Source: Bacillus wiedmannii | Lineage (GTDB): Bacteria; Bacillota; Bacilli; Bacillales; Bacillaceae_G | Assembly (NCBI RefSeq): GCF_001583695.1 | Contig: NZ_LOBC01000039.1 | Span: 62,001 to 126,000, forward strand | DNA length: 64,000 bases | Direction of reading: 5' to 3' | Shown here: in pieces, positions 38,928-46,019 of the stretch | Layout: each line of letters begins with the position of its first letter | How positions within the stretch are numbered: position 1 is the first letter of the stretch | Made by a program: the position numbers and the translations under genes | The notes under the pieces: model-generated | Seen by the model: only the letters and a program-made list of their open reading frames with translations | What the model was told of the DNA's origin: nothing | Databases searched by the model: none

Positions 38928-40129
38928 GCTTCCACCTTCTTTTGATTCACTTGGCTGTATACTTTCGTCGGTAAACCGAATAATGAAATGAATCCAACTG
39001 CTGCATCATGATTAAATTCGTCCTGAGCAGTATATGTTGCTAATTTTTCGTCATATAAAGAGTACTCAGATTTACGTCCTTCTACAATCGCATGGCCTTT
39101 AAATAATTTCACACGCACTGTACCTGTTACATTCTTTTGCGTTTCTTGTAAGAAAGCATGAAGCGCTTGTTTTAAAGGAGAGAACCATAAACCGTTATAA
39201 ATAAGTTCTGTTATTTTCTGCTCAATCACCGGTTTAAAATGTGCCACTTCTTTTACGTGCGTTAGATCTTCCAGCTCTTTATGTGCTGTGATTAACGTCA
39301 TTGCCGCTGGACATTCGTATACTTCACGCGATTTAATACCAACAAGACGATTTTCTACGTGATCGATACGTCCAACGCCATGTTTTCCAGCAAGGGCATT
39401 TAACGTTTTAATTAATTCTGAAAGTGAATATGCAGTGCCATTTAAAGTAGTCGGTACGCCTGCTTCAAAGCCGATTTCTACAAACTCTGGCTTATTCGGT
39501 GTATCTTCTAATGCCAATGTCATCTCATATGCATCTTCTGGCGGCGCTGCCCATGGATCCTCTAAAATTCCACATTCGTTGCTGCGTCCCCATAAATTTT
39601 GATCGATTGAAAATGGGCTATCTAAATTAATAGGAATTGGAACATCGTTTTCTTTTGCATATGCAATTTCTTCTTCACGTGACCATTTCCATTCACGTAC
39701 AGGCGCAATCACTTCTAAGTAAGGATTTAACGCTTGAATAGAAACTTCAAAACGAACTTGATCATTCCCTTTCCCTGTACATCCGTGTGCAACTGCAGTC
39801 GCCCCTTCTTGTTCTGCAATTTCTACTAATTTCTTAGCGATAAGTGGACGAGATAATGCAGAAACGAGAGGGTATTTCCCTTCGTATAACGTGTGTGCTT
39901 GCATAGCCATCAATGCATATTCATTTGCAAATTCTTCTTGAACATCGATCATATATGATTTAATTGCACCTACTGAAAGTGCCTTTTCTTTTACGAATGC
40001 TAAGTCTTTACCTTCCCCTAAGTCTAAACAAAGCGCGATAATATCATAATTCTTCTCTTGTAACCATTTAATTGCAACGGAAGTATCAAGACCTCCGGAA
40101 TATGCTAATACCACTTTTTTCTTCTCCAT
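38924..40129 (-). CDS. argG: argininosuccinate synthase
   Basis: Joins citrulline and aspartate with ATP. 401 residues from the ATG at 40129 (GGGGG upstream; an in-frame extension of 10 codons lacks one). N-type PP-loop [12 protein letters not shown] at the N-terminus and [14 protein letters not shown] candidate promoter and ARG box lie upstream. First gene of argG-argH. Confidence 0.97.
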   Translation of the reverse strand: MEKKKVVLAYSGGLDTSVAIKWLQEKNYDIIALCLDLGEGKDLAFVKEKALSVGAIKSYMIDVQEEFANEYALMAMQAHTLYEGKYPLVSALSRPLIAKKLVEIAEQEGATAVAHGCTGKGNDQVRFEVSIQALNPYLEVIAPVREWKWSREEEIAYAKENDVPIPINLDSPFSIDQNLWGRSNECGILEDPWAAPPEDAYEMTLALEDTPNKPEFVEIGFEAGVPTTLNGTAYSLSELIKTLNALAGKHGVGRIDHVENRLVGIKSREVYECPAAMTLITAHKELEDLTHVKEVAHFKPVIEQKITELIYNGLWFSPLKQALHAFLQETQKNVTGTVRVKLFKGHAIVEGRKSEYSLYDEKLATYTAQDEFNHDAAVGFISLFGLPTKVYSQVNQKKVEA

Positions 40130-40145
40130 TTTGCATCCCCCTAAA

Positions 40146-40160
40146 GAATAAATATTCATT
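40146..40160 (-). promoter_or_regulatory. candidate ARG box (arginine repressor site)
   Basis: AATGAATATTTATTC on the minus strand is close to the ARG-box pattern TGAAT-AT-rich-ATTCA. It lies 16 nt upstream of argG and just downstream of the candidate transcription start, where a bound repressor would block argG-argH. Confidence 0.55.
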
Positions 40161-40170
40161 TTCTTTTATA

Positions 40171-40198
40171 ATAATACACACTTTAACACCTTTCACAA
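40171..40198 (-). promoter_or_regulatory. candidate promoter of argG-argH
   Basis: Minus-strand TTGTGA and TATTAT with a 16-nt spacer. Confidence 0.45.
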
Positions 40199-40295
40199 AA
40201 TGTATCAAGAGTCATTTTCAAATTTTTTCAAACAATTTCGTCGAGCTTCTTTCTGTTTTCATGTACAATATAAGCAGGAAAACGGGGGTGAACCT

Positions 40296-40613
40296 ATGGA
40301 AAAGTATTTCTTATACGACGATCATCTAGGAATTGAAATTCCGTATTTACAAGAAGATTGGGAAAATATCCCCGAAAAAATACAGCATGCTATTTTATTA
40401 AAATGGGAACAAGTTCGCGGAAAGATTCCTGATCGTATAAAAGAACTCGAGCACTCTATTAATGCAAAACAGCATCATTTAAATAACGAAGAAAACTTCG
40501 AAATTTCTTGCAAACTTAATTCAGAAATTGCCGATCTCGCTTCCATCATTAATGACCTTTGGCTTTGGTATCGACTCACTCAAAATGTATCTGAGGGGAA
40601 AGCACACCAATGA
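40296..40613 (+). CDS. hypothetical protein
   Basis: 105 residues, soluble. The first part is acidic and aromatic (EKYFLYDDHLGIEIPYLQEDW), the rest helical (KIPDRIKELEHSINAKQHHLN, likely coiled). GGGGGTG precedes the ATG at 40296; the longer upstream reading lacks a ribosome site. No family recognised. Divergent from argG. Confidence 0.65.
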   Translation: MEKYFLYDDHLGIEIPYLQEDWENIPEKIQHAILLKWEQVRGKIPDRIKELEHSINAKQHHLNNEENFEISCKLNSEIADLASIINDLWLWYRLTQNVSEGKAHQ

Positions 40614-40653
40614 AAAAAGCATGCCCCTCAATTACTTTGGGTCATGCTTTTTT
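40613..40653. terminator. bidirectional terminator
   Basis: AAAAAAGCATG and CATGCTTTTTT with inner CCC/GGG pairs, spanning the stops of two convergent genes. Confidence 0.82.
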
Positions 40654-40836
40654 GTCGTAACACGATTTACAATATATTTCTTGTGCTGTTTTTGCCAAAC
40701 ACACATCAAACGGACCAACTAATATACTTCTTTCTTTCGGCAACTTTACAAAAGCAACTAGCTCTTCTTCATATTGAATCTTTTTCTGACATAAAACACA
40801 TATTAATTCTTTTCTTTTGAACATGTCTTTTAGCAT
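40642..40836 (-). CDS. small protein with two Cys pairs
   Basis: 64 residues. CVLC near residue 13 and CKSC near residue 56 could together bind zinc. The middle is mixed (YEEELVAFVKLPKERS). Ribosome site GGGAGAG 8 nt before the ATG. The family is not recognised; a zinc-ribbon-like fold is inferred from the Cys pairs alone. Convergent with the 105-residue gene. Confidence 0.6.
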   Translation of the reverse strand: MLKDMFKRKELICVLCQKKIQYEEELVAFVKLPKERSILVGPFDVCLAKTAQEIYCKSCYDKKA

Positions 40837-40960
40837 ATCTTCACTCTCCCTCTCATCTATCTATATTAATATACTCTCATAATAGTTAAGACTTGTAAAA
40901 AAATGACACATTCCAAAGTGAACGATTCATATACTATGTACAAAAGGAGGTCTAAAATTT

Positions 40961-41059
40961 ATGCGCGCTTTCGTTATTATTGCTTTAACTTTTTTAAGTG
41001 TGATTAGCTGGGATGCGTTTTTTAAAGATAAAGGTGTCCAGAAAGATACAACTGAATAA
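40961..41059 (+). CDS. 32-residue single-pass membrane peptide
   Basis: Short gene: MRAFVIIALTFLSVISWDAF then a charged tail FKDKGVQKDTTE. A single hydrophobic segment covers residues 3-16. AAAAGGAGG stands 9 nt before the ATG, a strong site, with TATACT upstream. No other large gene uses this sequence. Function unknown. Confidence 0.6.
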   Translation: MRAFVIIALTFLSVISWDAFFKDKGVQKDTTE

Positions 41060-41079
41060 ACACCATCTCTTTCTTACTT

Positions 41080-41108
41080 ATTGGACAAACCGTTAAAAAC
41101 TGTCCAAT
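41080..41108. other. inverted repeat after the 32-residue gene
   Basis: ATTGGACA and TGTCCAAT (8-bp arms) flank a 13-nt spacer. No T run follows, so it may be a weak terminator or a binding site. Confidence 0.35.
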
Positions 41109-41215
41109 TCTGCAAAATAACTTAGGCTTTTCTACAAAAATATTTAAACATAACAATTTTTGTAGATTCCCTCCGTTTATTGTCGGTTTCCATCCGCATA
41201 CATTTTTTGAAAGTA

Positions 41216-41224
41216 TGATATAAT
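41216..41224 (+). promoter_or_regulatory. extended -10 promoter of the leader array
   Basis: TGATATAAT is a perfect extended -10 element (TGn plus TATAAT). No good -35 is seen at 16-18 nt. Transcription would begin near 41231 and run through the leader micro-ORFs into the YitT-family gene. Confidence 0.5.
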
Positions 41225-41257
41225 AATATAAATCTTGAAGGAAGGGATTTTGATATC

Positions 41258-41308
41258 ATGATCGCTCGAAGGAGCATGTGGCATCGTATTGACGAATCAT
41301 ACACGTAG
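41258..41308 (+). CDS. leader micro-ORF 1
   Basis: Encodes MIARRSMWHRIDESYT (16 residues) ending in TAG. The sequence GAAGGAAGGG lies upstream as ribosome site. The peptide is strongly related to leader 2 (shared MIARR, W8, D12, SYT). Codons 4-5 (CGA AGG) create an internal Shine-Dalgarno-like GAAGGA. The stop is directly followed by CGTATTTTT, the left arm of a hairpin. Too short for a structural protein, so a regulatory role is inferred. Confidence 0.6.
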   Translation: MIARRSMWHRIDESYT

Positions 41309-41352
41309 CGTATTTTTCAGCTTAGATACTTTAGTCTAGCGAAAAAAATACG
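41309..41352 (+). other. hairpin after leader 1
   Basis: CGTATTTTT (41309-41317) pairs with AAAAATACG (41344-41352), with an inner GCTTAGA/TCTAGC stem. It starts right after leader 1's TAG and ends right before the leader 2 ribosome site (GAGAGTGGGG). Confidence 0.65.
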
Positions 41353-41366
41353 AGAGTGGGGAAATT

Positions 41367-41417
41367 ATGATTGCCCGAAGGATAATTTGGCAAAAAAAAG
41401 ACTCTTCTTACACATAG
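41367..41417 (+). CDS. leader micro-ORF 2
   Basis: Encodes MIARRIIWQKKDSSYT (16 residues), TAG stop, with GTGGGG as ribosome site. It shares nine of sixteen residues with leader 1. Its codons 12-14 (TCT TCT region, 41402-41409) pair with 41459-41466, so a ribosome on these codons would disrupt an outer stem that encloses the next hairpin. Confidence 0.6.
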   Translation: MIARRIIWQKKDSSYT

Positions 41418-41466
41418 CGTTTTGTTTAGGACTTAATTGTTACTAGCTAAACAAAACAAAGAAGAG
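41402..41466 (+). other. two-layer hairpin over the leader 2 stop
   Basis: Inner stem: GTTTTGTTTAG (41419-41429) with CTAAACAAAAC (41447-41457), 11 bp perfect. Outer stem: CTCTTCTT (41402-41409) with AAGAAGAG (41459-41466), 8 bp perfect, enclosing the leader 2 stop codon. Confidence 0.65.
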
Positions 41467-41478
41467 CAGGATTGCTAA

Positions 41479-41508
41479 ATGAAGAATCCTACTTCACGTT
41501 TTGTTTAG
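41479..41508 (+). CDS. candidate leader micro-ORF 2b
   Basis: ATG to TAG encodes MKNPTSRFV. A GCAGG site lies 9 nt upstream. The last codons are the 12-nt sequence CGTTTTGTTTAG, an exact copy of the hairpin arm that follows leader 2. It may be a decayed or divergent module. Weak. Confidence 0.35.
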   Translation: MKNPTSRFV

Positions 41509-41533
41509 TCGTTTTAAGACTTAAACTAAAACG
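41497..41533 (+). other. hairpin before leader 3
   Basis: CGTTTTGTTTAGTC (41497-41510) pairs with GACTTAAACTAAAACG (41518-41533), with two mismatches or bulges. Ends directly before the leader 3 ribosome site (AAGGTAGGGAG). Confidence 0.55.
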
Positions 41534-41549
41534 AAGGTAGGGAGAATTG

Positions 41550-41591
41550 ATGGACGAGAGGATTATTCGTTATTTCTTCAGCGACATATAG
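41550..41591 (+). CDS. leader micro-ORF 3
   Basis: Encodes MDERIIRYFFSDI (13 residues), TAG stop. TAGGGAG stands 5 nt before the ATG. It shares RII and a terminal S-D-type ending with leader 2, and the same TAG-CGT junction to the next hairpin, but is more diverged. Confidence 0.55.
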   Translation: MDERIIRYFFSDI

Positions 41592-41675
41592 CGTAGTTAG
41601 TTTTTTTAGTAAACTAACTGAAGCTACATGTGAGCTCGTAGTTAGTTTACAACACAAAAAGGACTACTAACTACG
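41592..41675 (+). promoter_or_regulatory. alternative hairpins before the YitT-family gene
   Basis: Four segments can pair in alternative ways. CGTAGTTAGTTT occurs at 41592-41603 and again exactly at 41637-41648. Complementary AAACTAAC is at 41611-41618 and ACTAACTACG at 41666-41675. So 1:2 plus 3:4, 1:4, or 2:3 are possible, as in attenuators. The last arm ends at the base before the YitT ribosome-site region (GAAAGAAGGA). Confidence 0.6.
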
Positions 41676-41691
41676 GAAAGAAGGAATAACG

Positions 41692-42354
41692 ATGAGGAAC
41701 ATCCAAAGTCGACAAATTATTAAAGAAGTTTTTATGGTTTTAATCGGTTCATTTATTTTAGCAGCAGCGCTATATCACATTCACTTCCAAAACCACTTAA
41801 CAGAAGGTGGCTTTGTAGGTATTGCACTATTCATCCAAAATTTTTATGATATTTCACCATCTATTTCAACTGTAATTATGGATATCCCAATTATTTTACT
41901 GTGTGCTTCATTTTTAGGTAGAAAAATGGTTGGTTATTCATTCCTAGGTTCGATTTCATTCGGAGTATTTTATTCTCTTATGGAAAATTATTCTCCATTT
42001 ACGGTAGATTTATCAAATAATTTATTTGTAGCTGCAATAGTTGGCGGTGCGTTAGCTGGTATTGGACTCGGTTTTATATTGCGATTTGGCGGTGCAACCG
42101 GTGGAGACGATATTTTAACAATTGTATTAAGTAAACGAACTCGCTTTACAATTGGGCAAATTTTCTTCGTCTTTGACGCGATTGTTCTTGCGCTTTCATT
42201 ATATTATTTAAATTGGACAGAAATTGCTTTCACTATTCTTTCGATTGCCGTACAAGCAAAAACATTGGATTTAATTTATTATCCAAAAGCAGAAAAAAAA
42301 GCGGAAAAGCAACCAGTATCTGTTCCAATGCCAAAAAAACATGCAACAAATTAA
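41692..42354 (+). CDS. YitT-family membrane protein (short form)
   Basis: 220 residues with five or six membrane segments: GSFILAAALYHIHF, EGGFVGIALFIQNF, SFGVFYSLM, and GGALAGIGLGFILRFGGATGGDDILTIVLSK, the latter being the family's signature region. Most YitT proteins carry a C-terminal DUF2179 domain; here only a short basic Pro-rich tail follows. Substrate unknown. Translation starts at 41692 behind AAGGA, and expression is probably governed by the leader array upstream. Confidence 0.85.
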   Translation: MRNIQSRQIIKEVFMVLIGSFILAAALYHIHFQNHLTEGGFVGIALFIQNFYDISPSISTVIMDIPIILLCASFLGRKMVGYSFLGSISFGVFYSLMENYSPFTVDLSNNLFVAAIVGGALAGIGLGFILRFGGATGGDDILTIVLSKRTRFTIGQIFFVFDAIVLALSLYYLNWTEIAFTILSIAVQAKTLDLIYYPKAEKKAEKQPVSVPMPKKHATN

Positions 42355-42387
42355 AAAAGCGAAAGGCTTCGGCCTCTCGCTTTTTTT
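42353..42387. terminator. bidirectional terminator, YitT/EcsC
   Basis: AAAAAAGCGA...AGGC and GCCT...TCGCTTTTTTT form a stem with a TTCG-type loop between convergent genes. Confidence 0.9.
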
Positions 42388-43219
42388 ACGCTCTCTTTTC
42401 TTTTTCAACTATGTGGCGCACTTGATAAAATCTATTTGCAAATTCAGTAACGTTTCTTGTTAAACGATAGTTCACTGTAGACCCGATTGCCATTCCAATT
42501 ACCGGAATACCTTGGAATAATTTACGACGAAGAGCATAAATCGAAAATGTTTTCAAAATTTGTTTTAACACAACTTCAGTAGAAGCTGGTTGTAACACCG
42601 TTTCGTCTCCTTCGTAGAAGAACGAATCTTCTTGCTCTAGCTCTTGCAATAAATTGTACCATGCGTATTGCTGAAGTCTTCCTGGTAGTAATGACGCATG
42701 AAATACCTTTAATGCAAGCATCATTTCATAAGGCTTGTTCACATCATGCCCAAATGATGTTGCAATAAGTTGGACAGCCTTCACATTTAACGCAATCATA
42801 ACCGGAAAATCAGCCGTTAATAATAATAAACCTCCGGCACCCGTTGCTCCGCCTTGTACGAATGAATATAGGCGATGACGTGCTGTTTGCTGCTCTGCTA
42901 TGTATGTTAACTGATCAATAGATAATGCTTTCAAATCTTCTAGTTGCTCAATCGATTCATCAAACAATCTCGACGTTCCTAAAATACGATTACGCGCATC
43001 TAGCTGTGATTGTGAACTTTGAATCAATGCATGCAAATGAAAGAGCCATCCATCTGCTTTCGTAAAGAAATCTTTTCGTTTTTTCTCAGGCAATTTCGCA
43101 ATTGTCGTATGTACCCATTTATCAAAGATTTTTTGAAAATCGGTCGCTTCTTGCTCCACTAATTGCGATTCCCATTCTTTTATATTGTCTAAAATGGCTT
43201 GTTCTCGCTTCGATCGCAT
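42386..43219 (-). CDS. EcsC family protein
   Basis: 277 residues from the ATG at 43219 (GAGGTGG 8 nt upstream). A helical N-terminus, then the hydrophobic EcsC core VQGGATGAGGLLLLTADFPVMIALNVKAVQLIA and a C-terminal GIPVIGMAIGSTVNYRLTRNV. EcsC is the third protein of the ecs cluster; its function is unclear. A longer reading from 43300 has no ribosome site. Single gene. Confidence 0.85.
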   Translation of the reverse strand: MRSKREQAILDNIKEWESQLVEQEATDFQKIFDKWVHTTIAKLPEKKRKDFFTKADGWLFHLHALIQSSQSQLDARNRILGTSRLFDESIEQLEDLKALSIDQLTYIAEQQTARHRLYSFVQGGATGAGGLLLLTADFPVMIALNVKAVQLIATSFGHDVNKPYEMMLALKVFHASLLPGRLQQYAWYNLLQELEQEDSFFYEGDETVLQPASTEVVLKQILKTFSIYALRRKLFQGIPVIGMAIGSTVNYRLTRNVTEFANRFYQVRHIVEKEKRA

Positions 43220-43347
43220 CGTAACAACCACCTCGTTCGATTTTTTTCTATTGTAACATATTTCTGCTTCTTCTTTGCAAATATGCTTGTCTATATTCAT
43301 TCACATACCATTTTTTTATGGCATAAAATATTAACAAAAAGGATGAG

Positions 43348-43992
43348 ATGAATCACATGAATCTATCCAATATAAAAAAAGAATATAATGCCGTATTCAG
43401 CTTAGGACAAAACTGTTGGCCTGCTTGGGCCTTATATCAATTCGGATTATCACCATTTTTTGGCGTTATTGATTTTATGCTAAGCCCTTCATTAGGAAAA
43501 GTGAACTTATTATTACAAAATCGATTTGACCGTTTTTTACATTTCGAAAACTTATCCTTTATCTCATTTTGGGATGATGATGCGAAATTAAGACTAAGGG
43601 ACAACCTATATGAAATCGACTCCTGTCACGACTTTAAAACAGATGTAAACACACCAACTTCTTGGCCTTCTTATTCAGAAATCAAGCTAAATTATGAGCA
43701 TCGAATTACTCGTTTTCTAACTACAATTGAAATGGAAAAATCCATATTGTTTATTCGAACTGGAGGAACATACGAAGAAGCACGATCTCTGGAACAAATT
43801 TTATCTCAAATAGTTAAACATAAATTCTCTGTCCTATTACTACTTCCTGCAGATGTACCAACTGTTGCCCAAGAAGATTGGGGATTACAAAATATTTGCG
43901 TTATAAAATGCCCTATTATGGATGTATACCAGTACAATGAAGCATTTTGGCATGACTTATTTGATGGGATTACGATTAGACCGCAGGCTTAA
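43348..43992 (+). CDS. DUF1796 family putative cysteine peptidase
   Basis: 214 residues. AVFSLGQNCWPAWALYQFGLSPFFGVIDFM at the N-terminus is the DUF1796 signature with the candidate nucleophile Cys23. A possible catalytic His/Asp pair would lie in the later part (for example HDFK or the C-terminal HDLFD). Peptidase activity is a database-style assumption, not shown. AAAGGA precedes the ATG. The TAA is followed by the NUDIX gene 71 nt later. Confidence 0.75.
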   Translation: MNHMNLSNIKKEYNAVFSLGQNCWPAWALYQFGLSPFFGVIDFMLSPSLGKVNLLLQNRFDRFLHFENLSFISFWDDDAKLRLRDNLYEIDSCHDFKTDVNTPTSWPSYSEIKLNYEHRITRFLTTIEMEKSILFIRTGGTYEEARSLEQILSQIVKHKFSVLLLLPADVPTVAQEDWGLQNICVIKCPIMDVYQYNEAFWHDLFDGITIRPQA

Positions 43993-44063
43993 ATACACGA
44001 TACTTTTTATTACACACTGCCTTATAATCATCCTTATACAAAAGAAATAAGGAGTGATTATAT

Positions 44064-44498
44064 ATGTATCCACGTGCAAAGGCTTTTGGTCTTGCTACAC
44101 ATCAAGGTCGCCTTCTCGTACAAGAATATCATACAGGCGATGAAACGTATTACCGACCTCTTGGCGGCTCAATTGAACTTGGTGAAAAATCAGCACATAC
44201 CGTTATTCGTGAATTTAAAGAAGAGCTTCATACAGAAGTGGAAATCACCAATTATTTAGGCTGCTTAGAAAACATCTTTCAGCTAGATGAGGGAATTGGT
44301 CATGAAATCATTCAGCTATATTCTTTACGCTTATTAGACACATCACTATATGAAATGGAAAAAATGAATATACAAGATGAGCAAACAGTATCGTATGCGA
44401 AATGGATTCCCGTTACAGTATTCATTCAGAAGAAGAAAGTACTATATCCAGATGGAATTTTAAATTATATACAAAAGAAAAAAGACGAAATCCTATAG
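44064..44498 (+). CDS. NUDIX hydrolase
   Basis: 144 residues. Nudix box GGSIELGEKSAHTVIREFKEEL (about 33-54) has the G-x5-E-x7-RE-x2-EE pattern, so Mg-dependent pyrophosphohydrolase activity on a nucleoside-diphosphate-linked compound is likely; the substrate is unknown. TAAGGAG precedes the ATG. Its last codons form part of the terminator stem. Confidence 0.9.
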   Translation: MYPRAKAFGLATHQGRLLVQEYHTGDETYYRPLGGSIELGEKSAHTVIREFKEELHTEVEITNYLGCLENIFQLDEGIGHEIIQLYSLRLLDTSLYEMEKMNIQDEQTVSYAKWIPVTVFIQKKKVLYPDGILNYIQKKKDEIL

Positions 44499-44516
44499 GA
44501 TCTCGTCTTTCTTTTC
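44481..44516. terminator. bidirectional terminator, NUDIX/ackA
   Basis: AAAGACGA-ATCCTATAGGAT-TCGTCTTT, a stem with two mismatched bases and T run, overlapping the end of the NUDIX gene. Confidence 0.75.
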
Positions 44517-44526
44517 ATATAGTATA

Positions 44527-45720
44527 TTAACCAATATCTCCAAGACGTAGTACGTCACGAGCAATCATAACTTCTTCGTCAGTTGGAATTACGATAATTT
44601 TTACTGGAGAGTGTGGGAAGCTGATGAATGCTTCTTCACCAAATACGTTATTACGTTTTACGTCGAAGTATACGCCCATGTACTCAAGGCCTTCTAATAC
44701 GCGCTCACGAATAATTGCACTGTTTTCACCTACACCAGCTGTGAAGATGATTGCGTCTACACCTTTCATACGAGCAGTGTAAGAACCGATGTATTTGTGG
44801 ATACGGCTTACGAATACATCAAGTGCTACTTTCGCACGGTGGTCGCCTTCTTCTTCTTTCGCAATGATGTCACGTAGGTCACTAGAGTAACCAGTAAGAC
44901 CTAACATACCACTCTTCTTGTTTAATACGTTAACTACTTCTTCTACTGTTTGGCCTGTTTTTTCCATGATGTATGGAATTAACGCAGGGTCAAGGTTACC
45001 AGAACGTGTACCCATTGTTACACCAGCAAGTGGAGTGAAGCCCATAGAAGTATCGATAGATTTACCGCCTTCTACTGCTGCGATACTTGCACCGTTACCT
45101 AAGTGACAAGAAAGTAAGCTTAAGCTTTCAAGTGGACGACCTAATAATTCAGCCGCACGCTCAGTTACGTATTTATGAGAAGTTCCGTGGAAACCGTATT
45201 TACGGATACCGAATTTTTCATAGTACTCATATGGTAGGCTGTATAAGAATGCAGATTCCGGCATTGTTTGGTGGAATGCTGTATCGAATACTGCTACTGC
45301 TGGTACGTTTGGTAATACTTCTTGGAATGCTTTAATACCAACAAGGTTTGCTGGGTTATGAAGTGGTGCTAAATCGCTTAACTCTTCGATATCAGCTAAT
45401 ACTTCATCAGTAATTAAAACAGAGTCAGCAAATTTTTCGCCGCCGTGAACAACACGGTGACCGATACCGCCAATCTCATCTAGAGACTTAACGATTCCGT
45501 TTTCAGTTAATTTTTTAAGAAGCATATTTACTGCTACTGCATGATCTGGAATATTTGTAATTTCTTTTTGTTTTTCGCCATCTACAGTAATAGTGAAGAT
45601 ACTATCTTCTAAACCGATACGTTCTACTAAACCTTTTGTTAATACTGTTTCACTTGGCATTTCAAATAATTGGAATTTTAAGGAAGAGCTTCCTGCGTTA
45701 ATCGCGATGATTTTTGACAT
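44527..45720 (-). CDS. ackA: acetate kinase
   Basis: Acetyl-phosphate + ADP to acetate + ATP in overflow metabolism. 397 residues. Motifs: [13 protein letters not shown] (phosphate 1), [30 protein letters not shown] and the C-terminal [14 protein letters not shown] consensus cre site is upstream; CcpA activates ackA in B. subtilis. Single gene. Confidence 0.97.
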   Translation of the reverse strand: MSKIIAINAGSSSLKFQLFEMPSETVLTKGLVERIGLEDSIFTITVDGEKQKEITNIPDHAVAVNMLLKKLTENGIVKSLDEIGGIGHRVVHGGEKFADSVLITDEVLADIEELSDLAPLHNPANLVGIKAFQEVLPNVPAVAVFDTAFHQTMPESAFLYSLPYEYYEKFGIRKYGFHGTSHKYVTERAAELLGRPLESLSLLSCHLGNGASIAAVEGGKSIDTSMGFTPLAGVTMGTRSGNLDPALIPYIMEKTGQTVEEVVNVLNKKSGMLGLTGYSSDLRDIIAKEEEGDHRAKVALDVFVSRIHKYIGSYTARMKGVDAIIFTAGVGENSAIIRERVLEGLEYMGVYFDVKRNNVFGEEAFISFPHSPVKIIVIPTDEEVMIARDVLRLGDIG

Positions 45721-45753
45721 CTAGTCTTTCGCCCCTTTTTCTCTTGGTAGTTG

Positions 45754-45769
45754 TGTGGATATGTCCACA
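45754..45769. promoter_or_regulatory. dyad in the ackA leader
   Basis: TGTGGATATGTCCACA has perfect 6-bp arms around TATG, 34 nt before the ackA start. Unassigned. Confidence 0.35.
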
Positions 45770-45805
45770 AACCGCTCGATTTTATCTGATCAAATTCACT
45801 AAATA

Positions 45806-45818
45806 TGAAAACGTTTCA
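45806..45818. promoter_or_regulatory. cre (CcpA) site upstream of ackA
   Basis: TGAAAACGTTTCA matches the cre consensus TGWNANCGNTNWCA core in a near-perfect palindrome. It is enclosed by TTCACTAA and TTAGTGAA (45795-45829). CcpA activation of ackA is established in B. subtilis; here the site lies about 90 nt before the start codon. The rest of the gap to 46019 is AT-rich with no recognised feature. Confidence 0.8.
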
Positions 45819-46019
45819 TCATTAGTGAATTTTATACTCACGATTTTAATTTAAACATCGTCCGACATATATTTCAAGTGAAAAAATTGTAACACCAAGA
45901 AAAAATATATATTACAGATTTCAAAAAAATTCAGTTTAATCTAGTATATATTTAAAAATATGACATATCATATAAAACTGTACTACATGAATTACTAACC
46001 CTGTTACATATACCTTGCC

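Noticed and set aside
40130-40295. T-box riboswitch upstream of argG
   Set aside because: No T-box sequence or long structured leader; an ARG box is present instead.
41122-41304. 60-codon minus-strand ORF over the leader-array promoter
   Set aside because: No ribosome site, and the plus-strand micro-ORFs explain the region better.
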